Shown here: positions 10,674-21,889 of the stretch, in pieces
Layout of the letters: every line of letters starts with the position of its first letter
How positions within the stretch are numbered: position 1 is the stretch's first letter
NCBI GenBank assembly: GCA_002104905.1
Contig: MCFE01000560.1
Coordinates: 1 to 57,919, forward strand
Reading direction: 5' to 3'
Length of the DNA stretch: 57,919 nucleotides
Source of the DNA: Basidiobolus meristosporus CBS 931.73
Taxonomy: Eukaryota > Basidiobolomycota > Basidiobolomycetes > Basidiobolales > Basidiobolaceae
Notes under the pieces: model-generated
Databases searched by the model: none
What the model was told of the DNA's origin: nothing
What the model saw: the letters and a program-made list of their open reading frames with translations, nothing else
Made by a program: the position numbers and the translations under genes

Positions 10674-11144
10674 GCAACATCACATCACTTACCAGCAGCT
10701 GGATTACTAGGCACACTTGACCTCATAAAGTATCCCAGGCATCTTTTCCATGTGTGTTGTCTCATTGCACATTGGGATTTTGTCAAGCTCATGCAGGGTA
10801 CTGTTGTCTGAAGATATAGACTCACAATCCATCAGTGAGCCTGCTCTTTCATAGTTATCACTCTGCATGCCATATTCAGAAGGCTGGGGTAAGCCTATAG
10901 GCTTCACAAACTCACCTGACTCAGCATGTGCAATATCACAAGTAAGGTCAGGTGCTGTCACAGAAGTATCAGGTAGCCAGCAAGATATTGTTAGAATGTT
11001 GGTGACTGATGAATGGTCAAATTTGACCTGTGTGGTAAAACACTGGCCATGATTCTTGTAATACTTCCTGTGCTGTCTGCATGCCATAGCCATATGGTCT
11101 TTTTCACTTCTCTCATGGTGTTGAATCAATGTAGTCTTGTGCAT
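10674..11144 (-). pseudogene. Tnp2 N-terminal fragment, T2 copy b
   Basis: 145 codons from ATG 11142-11144, matching the first part of the transposase at 55756-55271 (ACRQHRKYYKNHGQCF, SGEFVKPIGLPQPSEYGMQSDN). The Cys residues of the zinc-finger-like start are partly lost. No catalytic core follows: copy a's partner ORF begins immediately. Copy b is therefore an N-terminus plus partner-ORF cassette without its own transposase. Confidence 0.75.
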
Positions 11145-11347
11145 GGAGCATACAGTTTGACACTCAACAATGTAATGCTGCTACATCATAGTTTTGTGAA
11201 TACTCATATGAATTTAAGACAGCCTTATTTCTGAGACATTGCACCTATATGAATGTAAAATTCAATGAAAACCAGCCACAGTAAGCATTATCAATAAAAT
11301 TGTGGCACTATATAAACACTTATATATAACAACATTTCCACTTTGGT
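11145..11347. promoter_or_regulatory. Divergent promoter spacer, T2 copy b
   Basis: Spacer between the minus-strand transposase start and the plus-strand partner ORF. It resembles the spacers at 47871-48060 and 55757-55978. TATATAAA (11309-11316) is a plausible TATA box for the partner ORF. Promoter function is inferred from position and conservation only. Confidence 0.5.
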
Positions 11348-12882
11348 TTGACTTGCTTCCAGTTATGTGCTGCCAAAAATAAAGCAAAGTTGTCTGGTTC
11401 CCATACAAGCCCCATCAGTGACAGCAGTAGAGGAACAGTTGGACAACAGCTTGCTCTGACATTCAGTGTAACAAGCAGGGCTACAACCAAAAATAGCCCT
11501 GTTGACAGTGAGCTCACTGAAGGGAATATTGCAAACTCCTCAGGCTCTCAGTCAAGTAGGCATTTGGAAATCTCTGCAGAGCTGCATGCTGAGCATAATG
11601 CTGGGGCAAATAGGATTGTTGCAAAAGCAGTACCTTTGGTTGAAGGTTAGCAAGTGGCTTTTGTAGCATCAGCACCACCTGTATTAACAAGTGTTATGAT
11701 CTGCCGCTTGAATGTTTCAGTTAGATCAGTTTTTAGTCAAATCCATTAGTTATATGTGTAGGTTATCAGTATATCAGTATTATCTATGAAATCAGTAGCA
11801 TTAGTCAGCAAATGAATCAGCAGATCCTGATCAGACAGAAATAGATATATTAAGTAAGATCTTACTGGGTGATGATGATGCAATCAAGTGAGTCATCAGC
11901 CACAACCTACATTGGGAAATACAGTTAGTCAGCAGTTGATCTGGTAAAATGTATATAAGGAGCTGCTGGAACCTCAATAAAAATCACTTCAAGTTTTAGT
12001 GAATACAATACTAGCTAAACTCCCTATTCCTCTACAACTCTTATACCAAGACTTGTATACAAGTATGTTGACAGCTGGTACTAAACATATATGAGGCAAC
12101 TGGATACAGTGGCTGATAGACTAGATTCAATGGCCCAGAGAAATTAGAAAATAGTGCAGAAGCAGGATGAGCAGATAGGATGTGTAGAGGAATCAATATT
12201 TCAGGTAAAGAAAGCAGTTTCTTTGCTGCAAAGAAGGAACTCAAGTTGCTCAATGTATAGCCAAGGATTGAGACACTTCACAATGGCACAGCAGAAGAAC
12301 ACTGTAAAGTCTCTGAAGCACAACAATGGTACTCAAGGATAAAACTCACAGAAAACCTATCACAGCATGGGAGAGAGAAGCTGCAGTGTCTATACTAAAG
12401 CCTGAAAATCAAAAGACATTGGGGATCCATGTAGTTGTTAAGTGCATGATGAACAGTGGGCTAATATTCAAGAGGCTGTTAGAAGTCAAGTGTGCCAGCA
12501 CCTTAAGGCCAGCATATCACAGCACTATCAGGAGCTCATGGTCAAGCAGAATGTACTTGACTTGTTCCATGTACACTAACCTGGATTCATATAAGCAAAC
12601 AGATACTGGGCCAGCATTGGTATGCTGTGAAAGTGTTCACGCCTAGCAGAAACTTTCAAAGGTAGAAAACAAGGGTGCAATGGCTAAAAACCAGCAGCTT
12701 CTTCAACAGTTAGTTACAAGCAGGGCCAATAACTCAAAACAGGCATCAAAGAAACATCAGGTAGCTGGAAGAGTGCTTATAAGGGACAAGCAGGCCAATA
12801 CAGATGCAATGGCATATCCTTTATTGGGGAGAAAGTGTAGTTCCACTCCAGAAGCACTAATTTAAGGCAGCAGTGAAGGACC
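11348..12882 (+). pseudogene. T2 partner ORF, copy b, split by LTR insertions
   Basis: 11348-11650 encodes the N-terminus (QQLALTFSVTSRATTKNSPVD, read in part). A solo gypsy-A LTR occupies 11692-12058. The frame then resumes through the coiled-coil part (12060-12250), the Trp-rich part (12420-12620) and a repeat unit (12680-12882). Many stops and frame changes are present. Copia C is inserted at 12883, inside a repeat unit. The tail lies at 17605-17926. Confidence 0.78.
11692..12058 (+). repeat. Solo LTR of gypsy A family
   Basis: Matches 6981-7348 throughout, including TATATAAG (11952-11959) and AATAAA (about 11976). It is flanked by acaag at 11687-11691 and 12059-12063, a 5-bp target duplication inside T2 copy b. 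No internal sequence remains, so it is the product of LTR-LTR recombination. The exact 3' end is ambiguous by about three bases. Confidence 0.88.
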
Positions 12883-13251
12883 TGTTGCAATTTTAGAAGT
12901 GATTTGGATATAAGGAACTTATCAAGAAATAGTGATAATAGTTGAACTGTTGTTTATTCATAAAGAAGCTCAGTATTTATACCTTTGTAGAAGTAATACA
13001 GCTGCAACACTAAGTAGGGAGGGTTTCTCAATATTCAGGAGCATTCTGTAACAGTTTCAGGGTTAGTACATAATGTTTGGTAATAGTGCTAATATGATCC
13101 TGACTATAGGGGAATAATCATAAGATCATATATCTGAAGAAAGTGGCGAAGTTAAGGCAGTAAATGAGTCCTACAGTGACTAAGACTAGCCTAGAATTGT
13201 TAAGTAAATTTTTAGCTGCTGAATGATACCAAATAGTCCAATATTTCAACA
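12883..13251 (-). repeat. Copia C 3' LTR
   Basis: 369 bp, TGTTGCAATT ... TTTCAACA. The adjoining internal sequence on the minus strand is the purine-rich TTGAGGGGGAG, the likely polypurine tract. The pol stop codon falls inside the first LTR bases. Confidence 0.93.
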
Positions 13252-15583
13252 CTCCCCCTCAACTAAATAATTTCTTAATCCCAATTTCTCTCTAAGGATC
13301 TCAAACTGTGGCCTAGCTAGTGGTTTTGTCCATATGTCTGCTACCATTTTGTCAGTTGGGCAGTAAACCAGCTCTACTAAGTTATTTTCTACAGCTGCCC
13401 TCACAAAGTGATGCTGTATATCAATGTGCTTAGTTCTGGCATGATTAGTAGGATTTCTAGCTAATGAAATACAACTTTGATTATCCTTGTAAATACATGT
13501 TGGTTCACCTGAATTAAAACCTAAGTCTTTGAATAATTTTTGTAGCCATATAGCCTCCTTAGTTGCTTGACATGCAGCCATATATTTGGCTTCAGTTGTA
13601 GATAGTGCCACAGTTGGTTGTTTCTTGCAATTCCAAGTAATAGCTGCACCAGCATAAAGAAATACATAGCCTGTGGTAGAGCATCTGTCAATCAAATCCC
13701 TACCCCAATCTGAATCACTATAACCATCAAATTTTCGCCTATTTGCTGCTCCAGAGTATTCCAGTACCATATTTATGGTACCTTGTAGATATCTGAAAAT
13801 CCGCTTAACTGCTGCAATTTGATCTGATCCATAATTCTGCATGAATTGACTGACTATTCCAACTGCTACTGCAATATCTGGACGTGTAGACACCATCAAG
13901 TACATTAGGCTACCAACCATTGACTGATAGGGAAAGTTTTGGTCCATATTTGAGCTGTTTTCATCTATAACCGGCTGAGATTTGCTTAATTTCAGGTTAT
14001 TGTCCATAGGGGTTGCTGCAGGTTTGCAATTTTCCATTTTGAAGCGTCTAAGAATGTCCCTGATGTACTTAGACTGATTCAGCACAATTTTCTGCGTAGG
14101 TATGTCAAATTTGACCTCAATTCCAAGAAAATAGCTCAATTTTCCAAGATCTTTCATCTCAAACTTGCTGAAGAGATCTGATTTCGTCTGTTTAAGTGCC
14201 TCTTGATCACTTGTAGCTATAATTAGGTCGTCCACATAAAGAACTAGGATGATCACACCCTTTTTGAGCTGTTTCACATATATACTGTGATCTGCAGTGC
14301 TACGAGAGAACCCAATTTCCTCTAGATATGTGTCAATCTTGTTATACCATGCTCTGGGTGCCTGCTTAAGCCCATACTACAATTTTCTAAGTTTGCACAC
14401 CTTATGGGGGCTTTTTGGATCGGTAAAACCTTCTGGTTGCTCCATATATATAGTTTCTTGCAAATCCCCATTTAGAAAAGCTGTTTTGATGTCCATTTGG
14501 TGTAGATCTAGACTGTGTACAGCTGCCAGGGCTAGAACTGTCCTAATAGAGTTGGACTTGGCAACCGGAGCAAATGTTTCCTTAAAGTCTAGTCCCTGGA
14601 TCTGGGAATAGCCTTTAGCTACCAATCTAGCCTTGTACTTATCAACGGCACCATTTGAGGTTATCTTGATCTTGTAGACCCATGTACATCCTATTGGCTT
14701 TCTCCCATTTGGTAAATCTACCAGTTCCCACGTTTTTGCCTTGATCAGTGATTGGTACTCCTCCTGCATGGCTTGTTGCCACTTAGTAGCATCTGGACCT
14801 TGCATTGCCTGTTCCAGATTCTGAGGTTTGGCACATAAGGCAAGATAAGCTTCTTCACGATCATTGGATGTCTGCCACCAGGATCCAGGGGCATTTCTTA
14901 TTCTGGTAGATCTCCTAACTGGGATAATCTGTTCTGATCTGGAACTGATAGAAGTATCTTCCATCTCTGGCTGGATTTGGAACTGGTAGAAGTATCTTCC
15001 ATCTCTGGCTGGATTTGGTACGTATCTTCTTCATTTGTGTTGATTGCATCATCAGGCAGCTGGCCAATGATTTCTGTGGCTTTCTGATCTGAATTCTCCT
15101 CAAATACAACGTCCCTGCTCTTGATCAGCTTCTGAATTTTGCCATCATACACTCTATACCCTTTGGTATTTTCACAATACCCAAGAAAGATCCCTTTTCT
15201 ACTCTTTGGTTCCAACTTTGAGCGTTTTTTGTCAGGGATGTGATAAAAAACATCACTGCCAAAGATCCTGAGGTGCTGGAGATCTAGTTTTTTGCCTGTA
15301 TATGCTTCAAAGGGTGTAGAATCACGTAGTGCTGTTGTTGGGCGTCTGTTCTTGATGTATACAGCGGTAGCAACAGATTCAGCCCAAAACTTGTAATCCA
15401 TTCCCTTATCATGTAGCATAGATTTTCCCATCTCTACTATTGTTCTATTTGCACGTTCTGCTACTCCATTTTGCTGTGGAGTATGAGGAACTGTGGTCTG
15501 TTAAAGTATACCAGTAGACAAGCAGTATTTTGCAAACTCCTTTGAGCAGTATTCTCCTCCATTGTCACTTTGTAGTACCTTCA
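13246..15583 (-). pseudogene. pol: Copia C pol, downstream half: integrase end, reverse transcriptase, RNase H
   Basis: 15431-14898 encodes the integrase tail (KFWAESVATAVYIKNRRPT, DPFEAYTGK-like). 14964-14377 is the reverse transcriptase start (WVYKIKITSNGAVDKYKARL, HQMDIKTAFLNGDL). 14277-13246 continues with intact LYVDDLIIA, the DILRRF region, RNase H (DSDWGRDLIDRCSTTGY, ALSTTEAKYMA) and the Copia C-terminus (ADIWTKPLARPQFE). Lesions: TAA near 15500 (CAA in copia E), a 38-bp tandem duplication at 14941-15016 that shifts the frame, and TAG at 14377-14379 (TTG in copia E). The polymerase motif is intact although the ORF is not. Confidence 0.92.
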
Positions 15584-15585
15584 AT

Positions 15586-17199
15586 TTACACCCGGTGTGT
15601 TTCTGCCATGTTCTTGAAGTGCTTAAACGTCTCTAAAGCTTCATCCTTTGTTTTGAGGAAGTACACCCATGTATATCTTGTCTTGTAATCAATAAACGTC
15701 ATAGAGTATCTCTTGGCTCCAAAGGACAGTGTTCTCATGGGGCCACATATGTCTGAGTGTACAATAGCCAATATTTTGGTGGTATTGATGCCTTCTGAGC
15801 TGTTGAAATGTTGCCTAGCTTGTTTGCCATACGAACATCCCTTACAAACATTCAATTTGATCGGAATTGAGTATTTTAGGCCCAAAACAAGCTGATTTTT
15901 CACCAATTGGCTCATTTTCTGTTCCCCTATGTGTCCTAGCCTCCTATGCCACATCTCCCAGTTGGTTTCATCAGTTTCAGCAATGTTGACATACTCAGGT
16001 ACAATGATCTTGCATTGTAACTTGTATATATTGTGATCTCTGATTCCCGAAGCTAATTTTTGTCCATTTTCACTCAATATTGAGCAGCTCAGCTTAGTAA
16101 AAACGAATTTCAGTCCCTGAGTAGTTGCTTTACTGACTGAGAGTAGGTTCTTAGCTATTCCAGGTACATAGAGTACGTCAGTCAGTTTTGCTGTTGTTGC
16201 CCCTGAGTTATCACTCATATTTAGTTGTATAGACCCACTGGCGGTTGCTTTCAATGCAGAGTTATCTCCCAGATAAACCTTTCTTACGGGAATAGTCTTT
16301 AAGTTGCTGAACCAATCCTTTATACCACAAATATGCTGTGATGCTCCAGAGTCAATATACCATTCATTACTTTGGTTACTTGCACTCTCTTGTACAGTGA
16401 CAAATAGATGTTCATCAGTAGCTATATGGTTTGCCTGCTCTAGTTTCTGTTTTTTGTCTGCTTGTTTCTTCTTGCATTCTCTTGCCCAGTGTCCTGGCTT
16501 CTTACAGTAGTTACAGCAGCCAGGTTTTCTTCGGTTTTGTTGCTTTCCCTTCTTTTCTGTATGCCTTTCTGAACTGAATAAAGCATTATCTTCAATTTTC
16601 TCTGCTTGGTCATTACGTCTGAGTTCTTCATGGAGAAGTCTTCCTTTGACATAGTCTAAAGTCAAGTTGTCTTCTCTGCTTTCAAAAGAAAGTATGAGTG
16701 GCTCATACTCATCTGGTAGGCTGCAAAGCAGACAGAGTATCTTTTCTTCATCATCTACACCAGCATTAATACTGTAAAGCTCTTCTGCAAGTGTCTCCAT
16801 TCTGGTAATGAGTTGTAGCATGTCATCATCTGGCTTTTTTCTCATGTTGAAGAACTTTTGTTTCAAATAAAGCTTGCTTGATACTGACTTTGCTCTAAAG
16901 ATCTTCTCTAAGCATTCCCATGCTGCTTTGGCAGTATTTGAGGCATGGATTTGTCCAATGAAGGAGTCTTGCACATTGATGCATATTGCATTGAAGGCCT
17001 TTCTCTCCTTCTCTTGAAACTTCTCCACATCTTCTGCTGTTCCTTTGGGCTCAACTTCCTTTCCTGTTACTATGTTCCAAAGCTTTCTTTCCTCAAGGTG
17101 GATCTGCATCTTGATTCTCCAAAGTCTGTAGTTCTTCCCATCAAACCTCTCCTTTACAGGGAAGATGTTGGTATTGCTTTGTTTGCTGGTAGAAGTCAT
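15586..17199 (-). pseudogene. gag-pol: Copia C gag-protease-integrase start
   Basis: 537 open codons from ATG 17197-17199, 37 bp inside the 5' LTR. In order: UBN2-type Gag (FDGKNYRLWRIKMQIHLEE, YLKQKFFNMR), CCHC zinc knuckle (CCNYCKKPGHWARECKKK), aspartic protease (WYIDSGASQH), integrase zinc finger (MWHRRLGHIG ... CKGCSYGKQ) and the first catalytic Asp (VHSDICGPM). FIDYKTRYTW has Tyr where copia E has Asp. The frame is lost at 15586 by a small deletion relative to copia E. The product would form the particle, process itself and start integration. Confidence 0.93.
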
Positions 17200-17220
17200 C
17201 TTTAGAATAGATTAAGGCAA

Positions 17221-17235
17221 TTGGGGCTCATAACC
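17221..17235 (-). other. Copia C primer-binding site, half-tRNA iMet type
   Basis: The minus strand reads GGTTATGAGCCCCAA directly after the 5' LTR. This is complementary to GGGGCTCATAACC, the anticodon stem-loop of eukaryotic initiator tRNA-Met, not to a tRNA 3' CCA end. The same sequence borders copia D (52441-52455), copia F/E (about 30650-30664) and the copia D fragment (about 22248). Confidence 0.8.
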
Positions 17236-17604
17236 TGTTGCAATTTAAGAAGTGATTTGGACATAAGGAACTTATCAAGAAATAGTGATAATAGTTGAAC
17301 TGTTGTTTATTCATAAAGGAGCTCAGTATTTATACCTTTGTAGAAGTAATACAGCTGCAACACTAATTAGGGAGGGTTTCTCAATATTCAGGAGCATTCT
17401 GTAACAGTTTCAGGGTTAGTACATAATGTTTGGTAATAGTGCTAATATGATCCTGACTATAGGGGAATAATCATAAGATCATATATCTGAAGAAAGTGGC
17501 AAAGTTAAGGCAGTAAATGAGTCCTACAGTGACTAAGACTAGCCTAGAATTGTTAAGTAAATTTTTAGCTGCTGAATGATACCAAATAGTCCAATATTTC
17601 AACA
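17236..17604 (-). repeat. Copia C 5' LTR
   Basis: 369-bp partner of 12883-13251, followed by ggact. It carries the likely promoter of the minus-strand element. Confidence 0.93.
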
Positions 17605-17926
17605 GGACTTACAATTGACAAGGAGGCATGAAAAAAAGCTGCAATCCTCACCAATTAGAGCCATCAGCCTTGAATAGGCTGAATCCCATAATAGCCACAA
17701 AGTATTAATAAAAAGAAAAGAGCTATTTTCTCAACAGTTGGAAGCACTGCCAGGTGGGCTACACTCCAGAGAGGCAGATGAGTCTGGAGAGAAAGGCAAC
17801 TTGTCTGACACAGACTCCACATACTCCATTGAAGACAGAGTGGAGATCCCACTGACAGACAAAGCAATAACATCAAGAGCTCACAAGACTGTCACAACAC
17901 CTATGGTGAGATTCTGGGCAATATAG
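17605..17926 (+). pseudogene. T2 partner ORF tail, copy b
   Basis: Continuation of copy b after copia C. It matches 57389-57690 of the open ORF: Glu/Ser-rich stretch, GGLHSREADESGEKGNLSD, then DRVEIPLTDKAITSRA. It ends at TAG in GGCAATATAGG. A stretch of the ORF between the repeat unit and this tail is missing. Confidence 0.75.
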
Positions 17927-18440
17927 GAGAAAGGGCATTACAGCAGCAGCAATTTTTATTTCAAGGTGGATTTTAATGGAGTTACCACTGAAGTGAGAGG
18001 CTGGGACTGATGCTGGTGTTGGGTATAGAGAGAAGTATAGGTCAGTACAAATTGAAATTGGGTTAGAACCTAAGATTGAAAGGAACCAAACCAAATTGCA
18101 TGCATGAGAAGAGCATCATTTGAGTCAGGAAGTAAGGAGTAAGAAAGATTCAATGGGCAATCAATGTACACAAACATAAGAGGTGGTTGAGTGTCTGGGA
18201 TCAAGAGTGCAAGGATTGGCTGAGTCCTAATCAAAAGCAACCTATGTATTGTTGCAATAAAATATTTTGAGCAAGTTTTTTTGTGAAATCTGGAGTACAA
18301 TTTTTTGGATGGTCTTTGCATAGTTGCCTCATTGTATTAATACCACTTAGTCATAGTACTTAAATCTTGTTACAGCCTTTCAATGGGATCATTACAATTA
18401 CTTTTCATGAGGGTCAGTGGTATGGTGAATTGACTGAAGG
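17927..18440. other. Unassigned spacer
   Basis: About 500 bp with only short, unconvincing ORFs. It does not match any other part of the window that I can recognise. By position it may be the 3' end of T2 copy b, because the equivalent part of the best copy lies beyond the window edge. Confidence 0.4.
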
Positions 18441-21400
18441 AATTGCTTGTGCCTACTAATATCAGGTATGGGGACTTTAGGGATTAATCAATAATTCATG
18501 GCAAAATTGTTCCAGGATTCAACTTAATATCTACATGGTTCAAATCACTCATCATAATGCAACTGGCAAGATATGACCCAGACACCAATCCAATACTGGA
18601 ATGATTTAATTAATATATGACATTTATATCAGATATTGCCACAATTCCAAAGTGTCAAATGTGCCAGGAGTCAGTGACCTATTTCAAGCTCAGGCAGTCT
18701 CACAAATATGGTGATCCTATAAAGTACCGTACTCAGTAATAATAATGCAAAAATTTACAGCCTATTCAATAACAAGCATAACCAACAAAAAAGAAGCAAG
18801 GGCTACATAGAAGACATGTACAATGCTGCCTTTACTTTGGGACTAGCTGGTTTCTCAATAAACTATTACCCTGCCAGCAAATTCTGCTAGCCACCAATTC
18901 TTAATGAGCTGAGTCTGTTGCCTATCTTACAATATTGGAGCAAAAATCTGATGGTAGTCTCCTTGGTATGTGGCCTAATCTACCATCTGACCTGGACAGC
19001 TACCTGTATTCAGTGCTGGATGATTATTGTATACTTTCCAGCTGGATACCACTAGATGGCTGTCATATCAAAGTGCTTGTGGCTATCTGGATAAGTGATA
19101 CATTAGCCATCAGCAAGATAGCAGGCTTTTCTGGGCAGAATGGACAGTAATGCTGTTGAATGTGATAGATCCCAGGGATTTATTTAATAACTCACAAACA
19201 TTATTATTAGACTTGTTCCATTGGATAGTGCCACATTGAGCCATGAGTGCCAAATGATGCCATAGTATGCCAGAGAGGTCAAGTGAGCCTACACTTGGCC
19301 ACAGAGTGTGAAACATAGCACTGCATCTTCATGTAAAGCAGCCCCTGTGTTTCACCCATTGCACAGGAGAAAATCCATTTTTTGACCTTTTTTTGTGGAT
19401 CAATGTAGCTTGGGATGTGTAAGAGCACAGGAGAACTGAAGATATGCATCTGGTACTCAATACCCATGGCACTCTGAATCTAGCTCCTGTAGCTTGTATC
19501 ATGTCACAAAAATGAATGGCACTCTCTTTGTCCACTGGTACTATCTGGCACTATATTTAAATATTAGCCCTAAAGTAAGATCTATACAAAGCACTTATAG
19601 TGCCAGATAGTTCCAGTGGACCAAGATAGTGCCATTCATTTTTGTGACTTGATACAAGCTACAGGAGCTAGATTCAGAGTGCCATGGGTATTGAGTACCA
19701 GATGCATATCTTCAATCTGCTTGTGCTCTAACATATCCTGCACAACATTGATCCAAAAAAAAGGCCAAAAAATGGATTTTCTCCAACATAATGGGTGAAA
19801 CACAGAGGCTGCTTTGCATGAAGATGCGGAGCTATGTTTCACACCCTGTGGCCAGGTAGAGGCTCATTTGGCCTCTCTGGCACACTATGGCATCATTTGG
19901 CACTCATGGCTCAATGTGGCACTATCCAACCAAACAAGTCTATTATCTAAGCATGCGCACCAGGAACATTGTCTTTCCACAGGGAGAGCATACAGAAGTC
20001 TGCATGCACTACAACAAAGTTAGCAAGCTATCAGCCAATAACCAGATTACAGAGTAAATTGGAATCCAGTGATACTCAAGGTACAGGGTATTTGTTGGGT
20101 AAAAGTTTTTCACTGGGAGCAATGCATTTGCTTATCAATAATATCCCTATACTGATTACCAAGTTATCAATGAGGTATTCAAGATGAATGAACCCTTCAA
20201 GATACCAAAGGAATTTGTGAGAATTGGCAAGATATTACAGAATATCTGCCTCCTAAAGCACTTCTCACAGGCTCCAATTTATATTCAAACACATACATGA
20301 CAGTTCATATTCAAGGATTGGATGAACTGGTAATATATTTATTCAAGTAGCCTTACAAAGCCATTTCTACCAAGATTACATTGGACACATTGGGATTTGT
20401 GTGTTGGTATTGTAGGAATATTTATACAGAAGGGGATCACCAATGCCAACGGGACACATCTATTGCTTCTATGCAAGGATTTTGTGTTGGATATGAATAG
20501 CGATACTATAAGCACAAAGCTCAATGCATATATATCTGCTGCTACTGTTTCATCTTCCACTCCATTGTGCATATGTGCGTAAAATAATGGTCCTTGCTTC
20601 ACCTATTTGGGGTTCCCTACAGAGCAAATGTGTGGGGAAATAAGTAGACAAGTCTAGTTGCAGGCACTGTTATATCCCATTCTCATCAAGAACAGTACCT
20701 GTAAGTTGATCATGGATTTGATTAGTTGGCGCATAGAGGACTGCCCAGAATAGTTAGAAAATAGTGCGGACCAATGTACACATAGAGACACCTCTGCCTT
20801 TGGCATTGAGAAGATAAGCAGCCCCAAAGTATAGGTTAGCAGTCAAGTATTGTAAGTAGGGTTGGGCGCAACAAGCACTGTCTGTTATTAACACATCTTT
20901 ACTAAAGTGTGCAGGGTTTCTGCTGACTAGCAGCCACTCAATACACCATTCCATAGAGAATTTATACTAACAACAGCCAGAGTGTACTTCTAGTGCGGAC
21001 CAGAACTCAACAGGGAGAAGGAATTTATTGGGAAAATACCAAGAAATTCTTTGCAGATATTCAGGATGTACTCATGGCATAAGTGGTGGCAACCAAGCAT
21101 ATGTTTACAAGATGCAGATGTCACAAGCAATACAAGGTATAAAATAACTTAGCAATTATTACAGTGAAAAGCTGGAATGTTGACATGATAGAAGTATGTA
21201 ATTTGCAGCTGGTGTGCATGTTTGTAGAGGTTAGTCAGCAGGCAGCCATAGGTTTTTTTGATTCAGACTATGTTTGAAATACTCAAGGTAGCGGTGTGTA
21301 AGCTAATAAAGAGGGGGACTCTACAGTGGAATACACAAATGGCACAAGGAGGGGTGAAAAAGAAAAAGCTTTTGGTAAACTTGTACAGTGGCAATATACA

Positions 21401-21480
21401 GAGCAAGCTGTAGGCTGCTAATCTGTCATTACAATGACAGTAAAGGTTTGCAATTGGGCTGTCAGAACACCATCAATTTT
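18440..21480 (+). pseudogene. Tnp2-like transposase, T2 copy c (interrupted, heavily decayed)
   Basis: Plus-strand sequence parallels the minus-strand transposase of 52832-55246. It starts at 18440-18600 (ACTAATATCAG, then a CNL/Y-like linker) and continues with LDSYLYSVLDDYCILSSWIPLDGCHI and ISKIAGFSGQNGQ (18990-19150). The foldback element interrupts it at 19208-19942. The GAMHLL--NIPI segment follows (20120-20180), then the VGIFIQKGITNANGTHLLLLC region (20400-20480) and the C-terminal block around 21000-21360 (GDSTVEYTNGTR-like). Stops and frame changes are frequent and no functional product is possible. Confidence 0.72.
19208..19942. mobile_element. Foldback (long inverted repeat) element, copy 1
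   Basis: Almost the whole 735 bp is a pair of inverted arms, 19208-19555 and 19596-19942, around a spacer of about 40 bp. Termini are TAGACTTG and CAAGTCTA. The flanking bases are ttat on both sides (19204-19207, 19943-19946), a possible 4-bp target duplication. There is no coding capacity: the short ORFs in each arm are mirror images of one another. It splits the transposase of T2 copy c. A second, more diverged copy is at 42247-42791. Confidence 0.9.
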
Positions 21481-21889
21481 TTGCCATACTATGCAAATAG
21501 ATAAATTTGGCAGCTAGATCTGCTCAAACAAATATAGAGTGCTTAAAGATCACTGGAATGCATTACCATCTTGTCAAAAGCCAGATTAAGCACTGTCAAG
21601 TTTGTATTTTACTTGCCAGTAAAATAAGCATAATGCCATACAACCCCACAAATTACACATATTGTCATTATCCCTACACTAACACCAATAACATCATCTT
21701 CCCACAGAGAGACCCCACAGAAGTCAGCTTTTAATTGTGGTAAAGCTGGCAAGCTCTAGGCCATTGGCCAGAATATGGAATTAATCATAATCTAGAGATA
21801 ATTGAGATGGAGCAAATCTGTCAGCGCAAAAGCTTTCCATTTGGAACACTGTTTATGCTCTTCAACTGTATTTCCATACTAATGCCCAA
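21481..21889 (+). pseudogene. Tnp2 fragment, T2 copy d, left
   Basis: After the end of copy c the transposase core reappears. 21640-21740 matches the region after GFSGHN (CHYPYTNTNNIIFPQRDPTEVSF) and 21780-21889 matches the GAMHLLFNNIPILM region. It is then cut by a copia D LTR at 21890. Order and orientation suggest a second, tandem, truncated copy. Confidence 0.65.

Larger units (their letters stand above)
12883..17604 (-). mobile_element. Copia C, full-length Ty1/Copia element
   Basis: Two 369-bp LTRs (12883-13251 and 17236-17604), with termini TGTTGCAAT and ATTTCAACA, flank a minus-strand gag-pol in Copia order: gag, protease, integrase, reverse transcriptase, RNase H. The flanking bases are ggacc (12878-12882) and ggact (17605-17609), a 5-bp target duplication with one transition. 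The LTRs differ at only about half a dozen sites by eye. The element lies in the partner ORF of T2 copy b. It is the least decayed member of a copia family that also includes E, F, H and the solo LTR at 29683. Confidence 0.95.

Noticed and set aside
19329-19842. Mirror-image ORFs in the foldback arms as a gene pair
   Set aside because: They arise automatically from the inverted repeat and are not independent coding sequences.
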